Source: Hyphomicrobiaceae bacterium (GTDB lineage Bacteria > Pseudomonadota > Alphaproteobacteria > Rhizobiales > Hyphomicrobiaceae). Taken from it: a stretch of 53,676 nucleotides of DNA. Below, in pieces: positions 15,933 to 25,428 of the stretch (position 1 is the first letter of the stretch; every line of letters begins with the position of its first letter). The stretch is from NCBI GenBank assembly GCA_025359185.1, contig JANYHF010000042.1, positions 1-53,676 of the forward strand, in the 5' to 3' direction. The position numbers were made by a program, and so were the translations under genes. Under the pieces are notes generated by a model. That model was not told the origin of the DNA. It did not search any database and saw only the letters and a program-made list of their open reading frames with translations.

Positions 15933-17171
15933 GTGTCGGATATCACTCGCAATGTTGTATCGCTGGACACTCGTTCCGCATCACTAGCCAGCCAGACGCC
16001 GCCGGGCGCGCTGCGCGGTCTTAGCCGGTATCTGCTGATGGCGACGGCTGTGCTCGCGCCCGGTGCCTTAGCACATCAGCAGTGGCATCTTCTGGGGCCA
16101 GCGTTCGGCTGGCTCGAAGTGGCCATGCTGGACATCCATTTCGGCGGCGGTTTGCGCTTCTGGTGCGGCGTGGCTGGCGCAATGTTGATGGCGTTGTTGC
16201 TGCTCTACCCTCTGCGCAAGCAATTTCTGAGCGGCCGCAGCTGGGGCAGCGTCGGCTTTTGGTATCACAGCCATATCGTGCTCGGACTGCTAGGCCCAGT
16301 GCTCATTGCTTATCACACCGATTTTGGGCTCGGCGCTTTCAACAGCAACGCCGCGCTCTATTCAATGCTTGCGGTCGTCGTGAGCGGCGGCGCCGGATAT
16401 CTGCTGATGTCCAGGTTCAAACTCTGGCGGCTGTTGCATTTGCCGGTGTTTACGGTGACCGTGGTCGCCACTCTTGCCCATGTGGTGTCGGTGTGGGGCG
16501 GTGTCGAGGCAAGGCATACGGCCATGCTGGATGATCCGCTGGCCCTAGAGCAGTCCTTGCCGGACACGCAAGTCCCAGAGGCCAACGCGCCGATGGCCCA
16601 AGCCGTGACCCCCGACAGGGTACCGATGCCATCAGCTGCGAAAAGACCGGCGGTAGTTAAAGTGCAACCGGCAACCGTCCGCCGACAGACGGTGGAACTG
16701 TCTCAGCAGAACGGCCATGTGGAGGGGAAAACAGCCGGCGGATTGAAGATTGCCAAAGCGATCGCCACTCCCCCGCCGCCCGCGCCCAAGCCGCCGGAGC
16801 GTTCGGCGATTGCTGAGCAAGCTGCGGTAGTCACGGGCGATACCAAAGCCCAAGCCACGCCCAAGACACCGGCTGCCGAACCGTCTCGCCCGCTCGATCG
16901 TCTCACGCAGCTCTTTCAGATAGCAAGGGTTAATGATTTTTCGACTATCTCGCTGACGGACGTTCTGGCTGAACTCAAGCAGGCGCGCTTTGATCACAAC
17001 AAGACGGGGTTCCGGTTGACCGGCGCGCATGTGCGGACGGCCTGCGCCAAGTGTCATATCGAGCAGCTCAAGGACACGCCAACGGCCTGCATCGCCTGCC
17101 ATCAGAAGGACGATGTCCACCGTGGCCGCCGCCCGCAATGCGGCCGTTGTCACTCGACCTCGCGGTGGTAG
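15933..17171 (+). CDS. Membrane b-type cytochrome-like protein with C-terminal triheme c domain
   Basis: 412 residues from a GTG. The N-terminal half (about 25-195) has four or five hydrophobic segments with paired histidines (YHSHIVLGLLG, LIAYHTDFG, LLHLPVF, LAHVV), resembling a ferric-reductase or cytochrome b membrane domain. A Pro/Ala/Lys-rich linker (about 215-330) follows. The last 45 residues carry three CxxCH haem c sites (CAKCH, CIACH, CGRCH), so this end should lie in the periplasm. With the divergent ferredoxin-flavoprotein it would make a path for electrons across the inner membrane. I know of no precise name for this architecture; terminal acceptor or donor is unknown. Confidence 0.72.
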   Translation: MSDITRNVVSLDTRSASLASQTPPGALRGLSRYLLMATAVLAPGALAHQQWHLLGPAFGWLEVAMLDIHFGGGLRFWCGVAGAMLMALLLLYPLRKQFLSGRSWGSVGFWYHSHIVLGLLGPVLIAYHTDFGLGAFNSNAALYSMLAVVVSGGAGYLLMSRFKLWRLLHLPVFTVTVVATLAHVVSVWGGVEARHTAMLDDPLALEQSLPDTQVPEANAPMAQAVTPDRVPMPSAAKRPAVVKVQPATVRRQTVELSQQNGHVEGKTAGGLKIAKAIATPPPPAPKPPERSAIAEQAAVVTGDTKAQATPKTPAAEPSRPLDRLTQLFQIARVNDFSTISLTDVLAELKQARFDHNKTGFRLTGAHVRTACAKCHIEQLKDTPTACIACHQKDDVHRGRRPQCGRCHSTSRW

Positions 17172-17176
17172 GGTAA

Positions 17177-17205
17177 GGTGCCAGGCACCACCGGTGCCTG
17201 GCACC
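17177..17205. terminator. Perfect hairpin between convergent genes (bidirectional terminator)
   Basis: GGTGCCAGGCACC (17177-17189) and GGTGCCTGGCACC (17193-17205) are perfect inverted copies with a 3-base loop. The hairpin sits 5 bases after the multihaem gene stop and 8 bases from the ilvC stop, so it can terminate both. Each arm is itself nearly palindromic (GGTGCC/GGCACC), giving several alternative folds. Confidence 0.6.
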
Positions 17206-17213
17206 CCGTGTGC

Positions 17214-18296
<1,083 letters not shown>

Positions 18297-18350
18297 TCAA
18301 ACGGCAAGGGTCAAGGTGAATTGCGACAGTCAGGCGGGGCCGGCGGGCTG

Positions 18351-18956
18351 TCACTCCCAGCCTGCGAGCACCGGATAGAGCGACGCCAGCAGCAGCACGG
18401 CCATGGCGATATTGAAGATCTGCACGCGGGCAGGGTCTTGCAGAAGACGTCGCAAGCCAACACCGAAGCTGGTCCAGACTGCCACGCCGGGAAACGTGAT
18501 GATGCCGAAGGTCACGGCAAGGAGGGTCAGACTGGTGGCAAAGGCGGACGGGATCGTGTGCGAGGCAATGCCAGCCAAAGCCATCGCCCAGGCCTTGGGG
18601 TTGACCCACTGAAACAGCACCGCCTCATGGAATCGCATGGGCTGCGCGGCAGCGGCGGTTTCCTTGTTCAACGGCCCAGCTGTGGCGATCTTCCAGGCCA
18701 GCCAGATCATGTAAACCACGCTCAGCCACTTGAGGATGTCGTAAAGTTGCGGGAACGCCGCAAAGAGTTGACCCATGCCAAGGCCGATGATCACGATCAT
18801 CAGCGGAAAGCCGATGGCGATGCCAAGCATGTGCGGCACCGTGCGCGAAAACCCAAAGTTTACGCCCGATGCCACAAGCATCAAGTTGTTGGGGCCAGGC
18901 GTCCAAGACGTGACGGCGACAAACGCCGCCAGCGCCGCAAAAAACTGAGGGGTCAT
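18351..18956 (-). CDS. LysE/RhtB family amino acid exporter
   Basis: 201 residues with six hydrophobic segments and the family signature TPGPNNLMLVASGVNFG near residues 19-35, plus WVNPKAWAMALAG near the middle. These inner-membrane proteins export amino acids or derivatives. It starts 33 bases after the stop of the FAD monooxygenase and stops 117 bases before ilvC, all leftward. Export of branched-chain intermediates is possible from context but not shown. Confidence 0.88.
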   Translation of the reverse strand: MTPQFFAALAAFVAVTSWTPGPNNLMLVASGVNFGFSRTVPHMLGIAIGFPLMIVIIGLGMGQLFAAFPQLYDILKWLSVVYMIWLAWKIATAGPLNKETAAAAQPMRFHEAVLFQWVNPKAWAMALAGIASHTIPSAFATSLTLLAVTFGIITFPGVAVWTSFGVGLRRLLQDPARVQIFNIAMAVLLLASLYPVLAGWE

Positions 18957-18989
18957 CGAAACGGTTCCCGAGAACGTGAGGGTGAGCCG

Positions 18990-20231
18990 TCAGCTTTGCA
19001 CGGGCTGGACCGGAGCGGTCAAGGTCCGTATGGCGGGCGCAGCTCCGGCGAGCCATCGGCCCGCGACCAAGGACGCCAGCAACGGCCCTCCGCCCGGCAT
19101 TGCGGAGAGGATGGCGAACATGCGGTCGCGTGTCCACGGCAACACGGCGCTGTCGGATTGGTAGAACGGTGTCAGCACCGCACCGAGGGCCTGGTAAAGG
19201 CGCACATGCCAGCGGCGCAGGCGGGCATAGGCGGCGAGCGCTTGATCGAGATCCGTGACGCTGGCCAACGCCGTCGCTAGCGCAGCGGCATCGAGTAGCG
19301 CCATGTTGGCACCTTGGCCAAGTTGCGGGCTGGTCGAATGGGCGGCATCGCCGATGAACGCGAGGCGGCCGGCCACCGGCAGGGCCAGCGTGTGGTGGCC
19401 ATAGCTGGCAAACACCAGTTGATCGGGATCGGTAATGCCCTGAAGCAGCGGCGCTGTCTCGGGCCAAAGCGATTGCACTTCCGCTTTCCAAGCCACGATG
19501 CCCGCGGCCTGCCACGTCGTATAGTCTTGCGCCTTGAGGCTCCAGAACAGCGCTGCCTGCTTGCCGCAACCGGCCGAGCGCTGTCCGGTTGGGAACACGC
19601 CGATCATGCGATTGGCGCGGGTATAACGCTGTTCGAGTGTATGCGGATCAAAGCCGCTGGCGGGCCACGGCAGGCTTGCCCAGAGCGCGCCCCAGGCGAG
19701 CGGGTGATGCAGCTTGGGGCCATACAGGCTTTCGGCAATCGTCGAGCGGCTGCCAAGCGCATCGATGACAAGATCGAACGGGCCGAGGTGGCGGCCGGTA
19801 CGGCTGATGATCAGGGGCCGCCCCCCAGCCGCCCGGTCCAATGCGGCCACTGGGTAGTTTGTCTCGATTGGGATACGTTCGGCCATGACCGCCGCGTAGA
19901 GCACCCCGAACAGAGCGGCCCGGTGGACGCCAAGCCCGTGCCGTCCATCACCAAGAGCGGCATACTGAACGTCAAGTACGGCACGGTTCGAGACGGTCTC
20001 CTTGCCAAACAGCCGTGTCACCGGCTGGCCAAGCGCCGCAATGTCCTGGCCAAGCCCCAAGTGTTCCAGCACGTGCTGTCCGCCCGGCTGCAACAGCAAA
20101 CCCGATCCGATAGGCTTGGGTTCCGCAAAGCGTTCGATCAGCACTACGCGGTGGTTTGAACGGCGCAAAAACAAGGCGGCCGCCAGCCCCGCTGGTCCGC
20201 AGCCGCAAATAGCTATGTTGAGACGTTGCAT
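18990..20231 (-). CDS. FAD-dependent monooxygenase (PHBH fold)
   Basis: 413 residues from the ATG at 20231 (MQRLNIAICGCGPAGLAAA). The class A flavin monooxygenase fold is shown by the N-terminal GxGxxG FAD motif, the DALGSR segment (DG-type motif) in the middle and GDAAHSTSPQLGQGANMALLDA near residue 285. Such enzymes hydroxylate aromatic or related substrates with NAD(P)H and O2; the substrate is not evident here. It lies between pdxJ (198-base gap) and LysE, leftward. A DG motif reading LGS is somewhat divergent. Confidence 0.85.
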   Translation of the reverse strand: MQRLNIAICGCGPAGLAAALFLRRSNHRVVLIERFAEPKPIGSGLLLQPGGQHVLEHLGLGQDIAALGQPVTRLFGKETVSNRAVLDVQYAALGDGRHGLGVHRAALFGVLYAAVMAERIPIETNYPVAALDRAAGGRPLIISRTGRHLGPFDLVIDALGSRSTIAESLYGPKLHHPLAWGALWASLPWPASGFDPHTLEQRYTRANRMIGVFPTGQRSAGCGKQAALFWSLKAQDYTTWQAAGIVAWKAEVQSLWPETAPLLQGITDPDQLVFASYGHHTLALPVAGRLAFIGDAAHSTSPQLGQGANMALLDAAALATALASVTDLDQALAAYARLRRWHVRLYQALGAVLTPFYQSDSAVLPWTRDRMFAILSAMPGGGPLLASLVAGRWLAGAAPAIRTLTAPVQPVQS

Positions 20232-20429
20232 CACCCCGCGGCCATCCTGTCGTTCCTCCATTCTCAGAACTGACGGGATAGTCGGCAAAGTTGTCTGCGG
20301 CAGCCGTATTAACTTAGCCGTCCCTCAGTCTGGCTCCGTTTCGAGCTCCGGCGGCCCGAATTGCGTGGCAACTTGTCAATGGAACTGCAACCAAGAGTAC
20401 AGAGACCGCTACCTGAAGTTGAGTCGCCG

Positions 20430-21179
20430 TCAGGTCTTGCTGTTCTCGCCGCAGGCGGCTTGGAACAGCCGCACGGTCTCAGCCATGCCGAACGTCAGCG
20501 CATCGCCGATGAGCGCATGACCGATTGAAACTTCGTCCAGATGCGGGATTGCGGCGCACAGTTCTGGCAGGTTCTCGCGGGTGAGATCGTGCCCCGCATT
20601 GATGCCGAAACCGGCAGACTTGGCAGCCTCGGCCGTCTCGCGCAACGCTTTCAGGAACGGCGCGCGAGTTGCTGAAGTCAGCTGCCCGCCAAATGGCCCC
20701 GTGTACAACTCGAACCTATCCGGCCCGATGTTATGCGCGCGGGCCGGAGCAGCCCGATCGGCGTCGATGAAAATCGAGACCCGCATACCGCCTGCCTTCA
20801 ATCGGCCGACGACGCTGGCGAGCAACTGCTGATGCCGGGCAAGATCCCAGCCGTGGTCCGATGTGCCTTGTGACGGATCATCCGGCACCAGCGTCACCTG
20901 GTCCGGCCTGGCGGCCTCCACCAGTTTCAGAAAATCGGGGTCAGGAAAGCCCTCGATATTGAACTCTCGGCCGGGGAACTCCGCCCGGATCATCGCCGCC
21001 AGTTCGGGCACGTCGGCCTTGCGGATGTGCCGCTCATCCGGGCGTGGATGTACGGTGAGCCCTGCCGCGCCCGCCTGCAAGGCGATGCGGCCAAGGCCAA
21101 CCACGCTTGGCCAGGGCACAGTGCGCCGGTTGCGTAAGTGCGCAATGGCGTTGACGTTCACGCTTAGCTTGGCGGTCAT
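20430..21179 (-). CDS. pdxJ: Pyridoxine 5'-phosphate synthase
   Basis: 249-residue TIM-barrel enzyme that condenses 1-deoxyxylulose 5-phosphate with 3-amino-2-oxopropyl phosphate in DXP-dependent vitamin B6 synthesis. The N-terminal SVNVNAIAHLRNRR and GLTVHPRPDERHI motifs, LVPDDPSQGTSDHGWD, and the C-terminal NAGHDLTRENLP and EVSIGHALIGDAL are all present. In many relatives the Asn/Arg motif is LGVNIDHVATLR; the wording here is a common variant. The gene starts 12 bases after the ilvN stop and is probably in its transcript. Supply of PLP for aminotransferases would suit this context. Confidence 0.93.
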   Translation of the reverse strand: MTAKLSVNVNAIAHLRNRRTVPWPSVVGLGRIALQAGAAGLTVHPRPDERHIRKADVPELAAMIRAEFPGREFNIEGFPDPDFLKLVEAARPDQVTLVPDDPSQGTSDHGWDLARHQQLLASVVGRLKAGGMRVSIFIDADRAAPARAHNIGPDRFELYTGPFGGQLTSATRAPFLKALRETAEAAKSAGFGINAGHDLTRENLPELCAAIPHLDEVSIGHALIGDALTFGMAETVRLFQAACGENSKT

Positions 21180-21191
21180 ATCGTGGGCTGC

Positions 21192-21740
21192 CTATTGCGC
21201 TTCGGCGCCGCGCGCGATGGCCGCAACGCCCGTGCGCGAGACTTCCACGAGGCCGACGCTGTTCATCACTTTGATGAACCGCTCAATCTCTTTGACTTCT
21301 CCGGTCAGCGAGAAAATGAACGAGGTGAGCGTCGCATCGATGGTGTTGGCGCCAAAAGTTTGCGCCAGCCGCAAGGCCTCCACGCGCTTCTCGCCGGTGC
21401 CCGCAACTTTGACCAGGCAAAGCTCACGCTCGATGCCATCGCCTAGCAAAGTCTGATCGACCACGCGGTGCACCGGGATCATGCGCTCCAGCTGATGCTT
21501 GATCTGCTCGATCACCATCGGCGTGCCAGCCGTGACAACGGTAATTCGCGACAAATGCTTCTCGTGCTCCGTCTCACTGACGGTGAGTGAGTCGATGTTG
21601 TAGCCGCGCCCCGAGAATAGGCCGATGACCCGAGCCAGTACCCCTGGCTCGTTATCAACAATTACCGAGAGCGTATGCGTCTCAGTCTTCTCGATGCTGG
21701 GCGGTGCCGGGTAGTGCGACTGGGTGGAATGCTGGGCCAT
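21192..21740 (-). CDS. ilvN: Acetolactate synthase small (regulatory) subunit
   Basis: 182 residues, normal for the family. An N-terminal ACT domain (HTLSVIVDNEPGVLARVIGLF, GYNIDSLTV) binds valine for feedback control, and the C-terminal half stabilises the large subunit. In most relatives the gene directly follows the large subunit, but here two unrelated genes lie between (21808-22903). pdxJ follows at 12 bases. Also called IlvH; the symbol depends on convention. Confidence 0.94.
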   Translation of the reverse strand: MAQHSTQSHYPAPPSIEKTETHTLSVIVDNEPGVLARVIGLFSGRGYNIDSLTVSETEHEKHLSRITVVTAGTPMVIEQIKHQLERMIPVHRVVDQTLLGDGIERELCLVKVAGTGEKRVEALRLAQTFGANTIDATLTSFIFSLTGEVKEIERFIKVMNSVGLVEVSRTGVAAIARGAEAQ

Positions 21741-21807
21741 GGGGTCCGGAGGTGCGAAGCGGTTGCAGCGTTGGTGATAACATCAAAGCGGGTCAGATGA
21801 AATGCGC

Positions 21808-22428
21808 TTACGCAAGAACAGCATTAAAACTGATCGAGATCCGGTCCTCGCGCGCCATGTTGACGGGCACTTCGTGGCGCAACCAGCTCTCCCAAAGGAG
21901 CACGGTGCCGGGGCTCGGCTGCACGTAGACGAAGCCGCGATTGTGCTGCCCGGCGCGGGCTTTTCGCGGCGGCGCGGCCATCATCAGGCCCAGGCGCGGG
22001 TCCTCGAAGCGGATGGCGCTGGCACCATCTGGCACATCGACATAGATGGTGCCGCTGATGACGCTGTTGGTATGGATGTGGCCGGTATGGGTGCCGCCCG
22101 GTTCCAGCACATTGATCCAGATCGAGTCGACGATGGGCCGGTGGCCACGCAAATCAAAGTCGAGGTCTTGGGCAAATTCGGCCAGGTGCGGTTCGAGCCG
22201 CGCGCAGAGCTCAGCAAAGGTGGCGTTGCGGTCTGGCAGGTCATCGATGGTGGAATAGGACGTATAACCTTTGTAGCCCGCCTGTTTGGCCCAGGTGTAG
22301 CCGGCATCGTCCTCCTGTGCGATGGCGCGGCAAGCGGTGCGCAGTTCGTCGAGGAACGGTTTCGGCCGTCCGCCGCCGAGTTTGCCGCGGTAGATGGAGG
22401 TCGCAAAGACGTGGTCGATGGTGGACAT
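21808..22428 (-). CDS. Putative 2OG-Fe(II) oxygenase (TIGR02466-type)
   Basis: 206 residues resembling the TIGR02466 family of predicted 2-oxoglutarate/Fe(II) dioxygenases. A double-stranded beta-helix core is suggested by IWINVLEPGGTHTGHIHTNS (likely first metal ligands), SGTIYVDVPDGAS, and PSPGTVLLWESWLRHEVPVN with the second His, followed by an Arg for 2OG (RISISFN). Related proteins are often annotated hydroxylases but substrates are unknown. It starts 10 bases after the NTF2-like gene and stops 67 bases before ilvN, so it sits inside the ilvB-ilvN interval in the same direction. Confidence 0.75.
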   Translation of the reverse strand: MSTIDHVFATSIYRGKLGGGRPKPFLDELRTACRAIAQEDDAGYTWAKQAGYKGYTSYSTIDDLPDRNATFAELCARLEPHLAEFAQDLDFDLRGHRPIVDSIWINVLEPGGTHTGHIHTNSVISGTIYVDVPDGASAIRFEDPRLGLMMAAPPRKARAGQHNRGFVYVQPSPGTVLLWESWLRHEVPVNMAREDRISISFNAVLA

Positions 22429-22438
22429 GGGAAGCCAC

Positions 22439-22903
22439 TTACAATCCGAGTTCGCTCAACCCCGGATGACTATCGGGCCGCCGCCCCAGCGGCCAGTGAT
22501 ATTTGCGGTCGCCTTCCGCGATGGCGAGGTCATTGATGCTGGCGAGCCGTAGGCGCATCAACCCGGCCTCGTTGAATTCCCAGTTCTCATTGCCATAACT
22601 GCGGAACCACTGCCCACCCGCGTCGTGCCACTCATAAGCAAAACGCACGGCGATGCGGTTATCTTGGTACGCCCAAACCTCCTTGATCAGCCGGTAGTCC
22701 AGCTCGCGCGCCCATTTGCCGGTGAGGAACGCCTCTATCTCCGCGCGGCCCTTGAGGAACTCGGCCCGATTGCGCCAGACGCTGTCCGGCGTATAGGCCA
22801 GCGCCACCTTGGCCGGATCGCGGTTGTTCCAGCCATCCTCGGCCATGCGGGCCTTCTGCGCGGCGGTTTCGGCGGTAAAGGGTGGGAATGGGGGACGGGA
22901 CAA
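22439..22903 (-). CDS. NTF2-like protein of the DUF1348 family
   Basis: 154 residues with the SnoaL/NTF2 cone fold signature of DUF1348: [54 protein letters not shown] and a C-terminal WPLGRRP. Function of the family is not known; some members are small cyclases or isomerases. It heads a two-gene unit with the 2OG oxygenase-like gene (10-base gap). The distance to ilvB (186 bases) is filled by a REP-like doublet. Confidence 0.82.
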   Translation of the reverse strand: MSRPPFPPFTAETAAQKARMAEDGWNNRDPAKVALAYTPDSVWRNRAEFLKGRAEIEAFLTGKWARELDYRLIKEVWAYQDNRIAVRFAYEWHDAGGQWFRSYGNENWEFNEAGLMRLRLASINDLAIAEGDRKYHWPLGRRPDSHPGLSELGL

Positions 22904-22996
22904 GGGCGGGCTCCAGGGTCAGAGGTCGTCGCGTTTTATGACGTCGGATGCCTGTTCCAATCCAATTGAAACTGCCCATGGGCTTATAGATGCCCT

Positions 22997-23093
22997 GTAG
23001 GGTGCAATAGGCCTCTTGCGGCCGTATTGCACCGTTCGACCGGCATAGTCATTGCGGTGGAATACAGCGTGAAGAACGCCTATCGCACCCTAC
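22997..23093. repeat. REP-like inverted doublet at the 3' end of ilvB
   Basis: GTAGGGTGCAATAGGC (22997-23012) and GCCTATCGCACCCTAC (23078-23093) are inverted copies matching at 15 of 16 positions. Each unit is itself a hairpin of about 38 bases (GGTGCAATAGGCC...GGCCGTATTGCACC on the left, an analogous less perfect one on the right). This layout resembles two REP units in opposite orientation (BIME-like). The right unit includes the TAG stop of ilvB (23090-23092). Confidence 0.65.
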
Positions 23094-24862
23094 ACCAGCG
23101 CCTTGCCTTCTTTCCCAATCGCCTTCCCAATGCTCTCGTCCGTCGCGTCCTCGCCCAGCAGCATCTCGTTGTGCGCCTTCCCGCTCGGGATCATCGGGAA
23201 GCAATTGGCTAGCGTCGCCACGCGGCAGTCGAACAGCACCGGGCGCTTGACCTCGATCATCTCGGCGATTTTGTCATCGAGCTCGCCCGGATGCTCGGCT
23301 CGGATGCCGTAGCAGCCGTAGGCCTCAGCCAATTTCACGAAATCGGGCATACTTTCCATGTAACTGCTGGAGAGCCGGTTGCCGTGCAGCAGCTGCTGCC
23401 ATTGGCGGACCATGCCCATGTACTGATTGTTGAGAATGAAGATCTTAACCGGCAGGTTGTGCTGCAACGCCGTGGACATTTCCTGCATGTTCATCAGCAC
23501 ACTAGCGTCGCCGGCGATGTCGATGACCAGCGCGTCCGGATGTGCCACCTGCACGCCGACAGCAGCGGGCAAGCCATAGCCCATCGTACCAAGGCCGCCA
23601 GATGTCATCCAGCGGTTCGGCTCTTCGAACTTGTAGAATTGCGCCGCCCACATCTGATGCTGGCCGACTTCCGTTGTGATATAGGTGTCACGGTCCTTGG
23701 TGAAGGCATAGAGCCGCTCGACGGCGAGTTGCGGCATGATCACAGTTTTGTTGGTCTTGTATTTCAGGCAGTCCTTGGCCCGCCAGGTGTCGATTTGCTT
23801 CCACCACAGTTTCAGCGCCTTTTTATCCAAAGCAGGCGCCTTGGTCTTCCAAACGCGGATCATATCGGTGAGCACATTGGCGACGTCGCCGACGATGGGC
23901 ACGTCCACGCGGATGATTTTGTTGATCGACGACGGATCGATATCGATGTGGATCTTTTTGGAATTGGGTGCGAACAGATCGATCTTGCCGGTGATACGAT
24001 CATCAAACCGCGCGCCGATGCAAACCATGACATCGCAGTCGTGCATGGCCCAGTTGGCTTCGTAGGTGCCGTGCATTCCCAGCATGCCGAGCCATTGCGG
24101 ATCGGCGGCGGGGAAGGCGCCGAGGCCCATCAGTGTGGAGGTGATGGGGAAGCCGGTGAGGGCGACGAGTTCGCGCAAAAGGGTGGATGCCGCAGGGCCA
24201 GAGTTGATGATGCCGCCGCCGGTGTAGAATAGTGGTTTTTTCGCGCCTGCCAAAAGTTCCACGGCGCGCTCGATAGCTGCAGCGTCACCCTTCACGCGCG
24301 GCTTGTAAGGCTTGTTGGAGAAATCCACCTCGGACGGGCTCAGATACTCGCCCTTGGCGAACTGGATGTCTTTGGGGATGTCCACCACGACCGGTCCGGG
24401 CCGTCCGCTCTTGGCTACGTGGAAAGCCTCGTGCAGCACGCGCGGCAAATCCTCGATGCGCTTCACCAGCCAGTTGTGCTTGGTGCAAGGGCGCGTGATG
24501 CCAACGGTGTCGCATTCCTGGAAGGCGTCGTTGCCGATGAGGTGAGTTGGCACCTGTCCCGTGATGCAAACGAGGGGAATGGAATCCATCAACGCGTCGG
24601 CGAGGCCCGTGACCGCATTGGTCGCGCCGGGGCCGGACGTTACCAGCACCACGCCAACCTTGCCGGTCGATCGCGCATAGCCTTCGGCCGCGTGCACGGC
24701 GCCGCCTTCCTGACGCACCAGGATGTGCTGGACTTTGTCTTGCTGGAACATCTCGTCGTAAATCGGCAGTACGGCGCCGCCGGGATAGCCGAAGATGTGC
24801 TCGACGCCCTGATCGGCAAGTGCCTTCAGAACCATCTCAGCGCCTGTCATCGTGCGTGGCAT
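23090..24862 (-). CDS. ilvB: Acetolactate synthase large (catalytic) subunit
   Basis: 590 residues from the ATG at 24862, which has AGGAG eight bases upstream; a TTG eight codons earlier is less likely. The ThDP- and FAD-dependent enzyme condenses pyruvate units to acetolactate. Seen are the N-terminal FGYPGGAVLPIYD with catalytic Glu (RQEGGAVHAAEGYAR), the central GARFDDRITG, and the ThDP motif beginning GDASVLMNMQE with QYMGMVRQWQQL. The stop codon lies in a repeat element. A 12-bp palindrome sits in its leader. The regulatory subunit gene is downstream beyond two other genes. Confidence 0.96.
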   Translation of the reverse strand: MPRTMTGAEMVLKALADQGVEHIFGYPGGAVLPIYDEMFQQDKVQHILVRQEGGAVHAAEGYARSTGKVGVVLVTSGPGATNAVTGLADALMDSIPLVCITGQVPTHLIGNDAFQECDTVGITRPCTKHNWLVKRIEDLPRVLHEAFHVAKSGRPGPVVVDIPKDIQFAKGEYLSPSEVDFSNKPYKPRVKGDAAAIERAVELLAGAKKPLFYTGGGIINSGPAASTLLRELVALTGFPITSTLMGLGAFPAADPQWLGMLGMHGTYEANWAMHDCDVMVCIGARFDDRITGKIDLFAPNSKKIHIDIDPSSINKIIRVDVPIVGDVANVLTDMIRVWKTKAPALDKKALKLWWKQIDTWRAKDCLKYKTNKTVIMPQLAVERLYAFTKDRDTYITTEVGQHQMWAAQFYKFEEPNRWMTSGGLGTMGYGLPAAVGVQVAHPDALVIDIAGDASVLMNMQEMSTALQHNLPVKIFILNNQYMGMVRQWQQLLHGNRLSSSYMESMPDFVKLAEAYGCYGIRAEHPGELDDKIAEMIEVKRPVLFDCRVATLANCFPMIPSGKAHNEMLLGEDATDESIGKAIGKEGKALV

Positions 24863-25188
24863 GTCGTCTACTCCTAATGCGGGCAATCTTGCACGTCAGG
24901 CCAAGCTGGTGAGGGCTGGCGCCAGCGCAAGTCTGGCTCAACAGGGGTTAATGTTCCGGAATGAGCCGGGAGTGAGCAATGAAAGGTAACGGCAGCACCG
25001 GGTGAGGGTCAACCAAAAGGCGAGGTGCGCCTCGGGGGCAGGGTCCGGATGCAAAAAATCTCAGACAAATTGCAGCAATCGGATTAGGCGCTGCTCAGTC
25101 ATTTTTACAACCTAGGATTGCAAATGCGTGGAGGCTGCCGCATGGTGGGATCACAAGAAAAGTCTACCCTCGGAAAATGGAGTTCGAA
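24863..25188. other. ilvB leader and upstream region
   Basis: About 325 bases with no gene. GCTGGCGCCAGC (24915-24926), a perfect 12-bp palindrome, lies about 50 bases before the ilvB start. A TTGACC on the minus strand (about 25011-25016) is the only -35-like hexamer noted, with no good -10. No leader peptide rich in branched-chain codons was found, so classical attenuation is not supported. Confidence 0.35.
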
Positions 25189-25428
25189 ATGTACATGCCC
25201 GCACTCGCGGCCGGAATGGCCGTGTTGACGATTATGGCCGCGCCAACTGCTGGCCGGACGCTGCACGATGCATTCCAGCCAGCCAGCCTGTTTCAACCCC
25301 TGACCTGCGCCATGGCTAACGCGGGCAGCTGCCACGAAGCATCGGCCAAAGCCAGCGATATCTATCTCATGGCCAGCCCGGAAAACCGAACCAATGATAC
25401 TGGCGGTAACAGCAGAGCGGGCTACTGA
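25189..25428 (+). CDS. Small exported protein, unknown
   Basis: 79 residues from the ATG at 25189, with GGAG six bases upstream; an ATG four codons earlier overlaps that site. The start MYMPALAAGMAVLTIMAAPTAG looks like a signal peptide with cleavage near residue 24. The mature part is about 55 residues with two cysteines (LTC and GSCHEA) that could pair. It matches no family I recognise. Its last 7 bases overlap the 3' end of the convergent gene at 25422. The presence of a good site and signal peptide supports it being real, but it may be spurious. Confidence 0.45.
   Translation: MYMPALAAGMAVLTIMAAPTAGRTLHDAFQPASLFQPLTCAMANAGSCHEASAKASDIYLMASPENRTNDTGGNSRAGY

Noticed and set aside
24863-25188. 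Attenuator with leader peptide for ilvB
   Set aside because: No short frame with Val/Leu/Ile codons and no paired terminator/antiterminator stems found.
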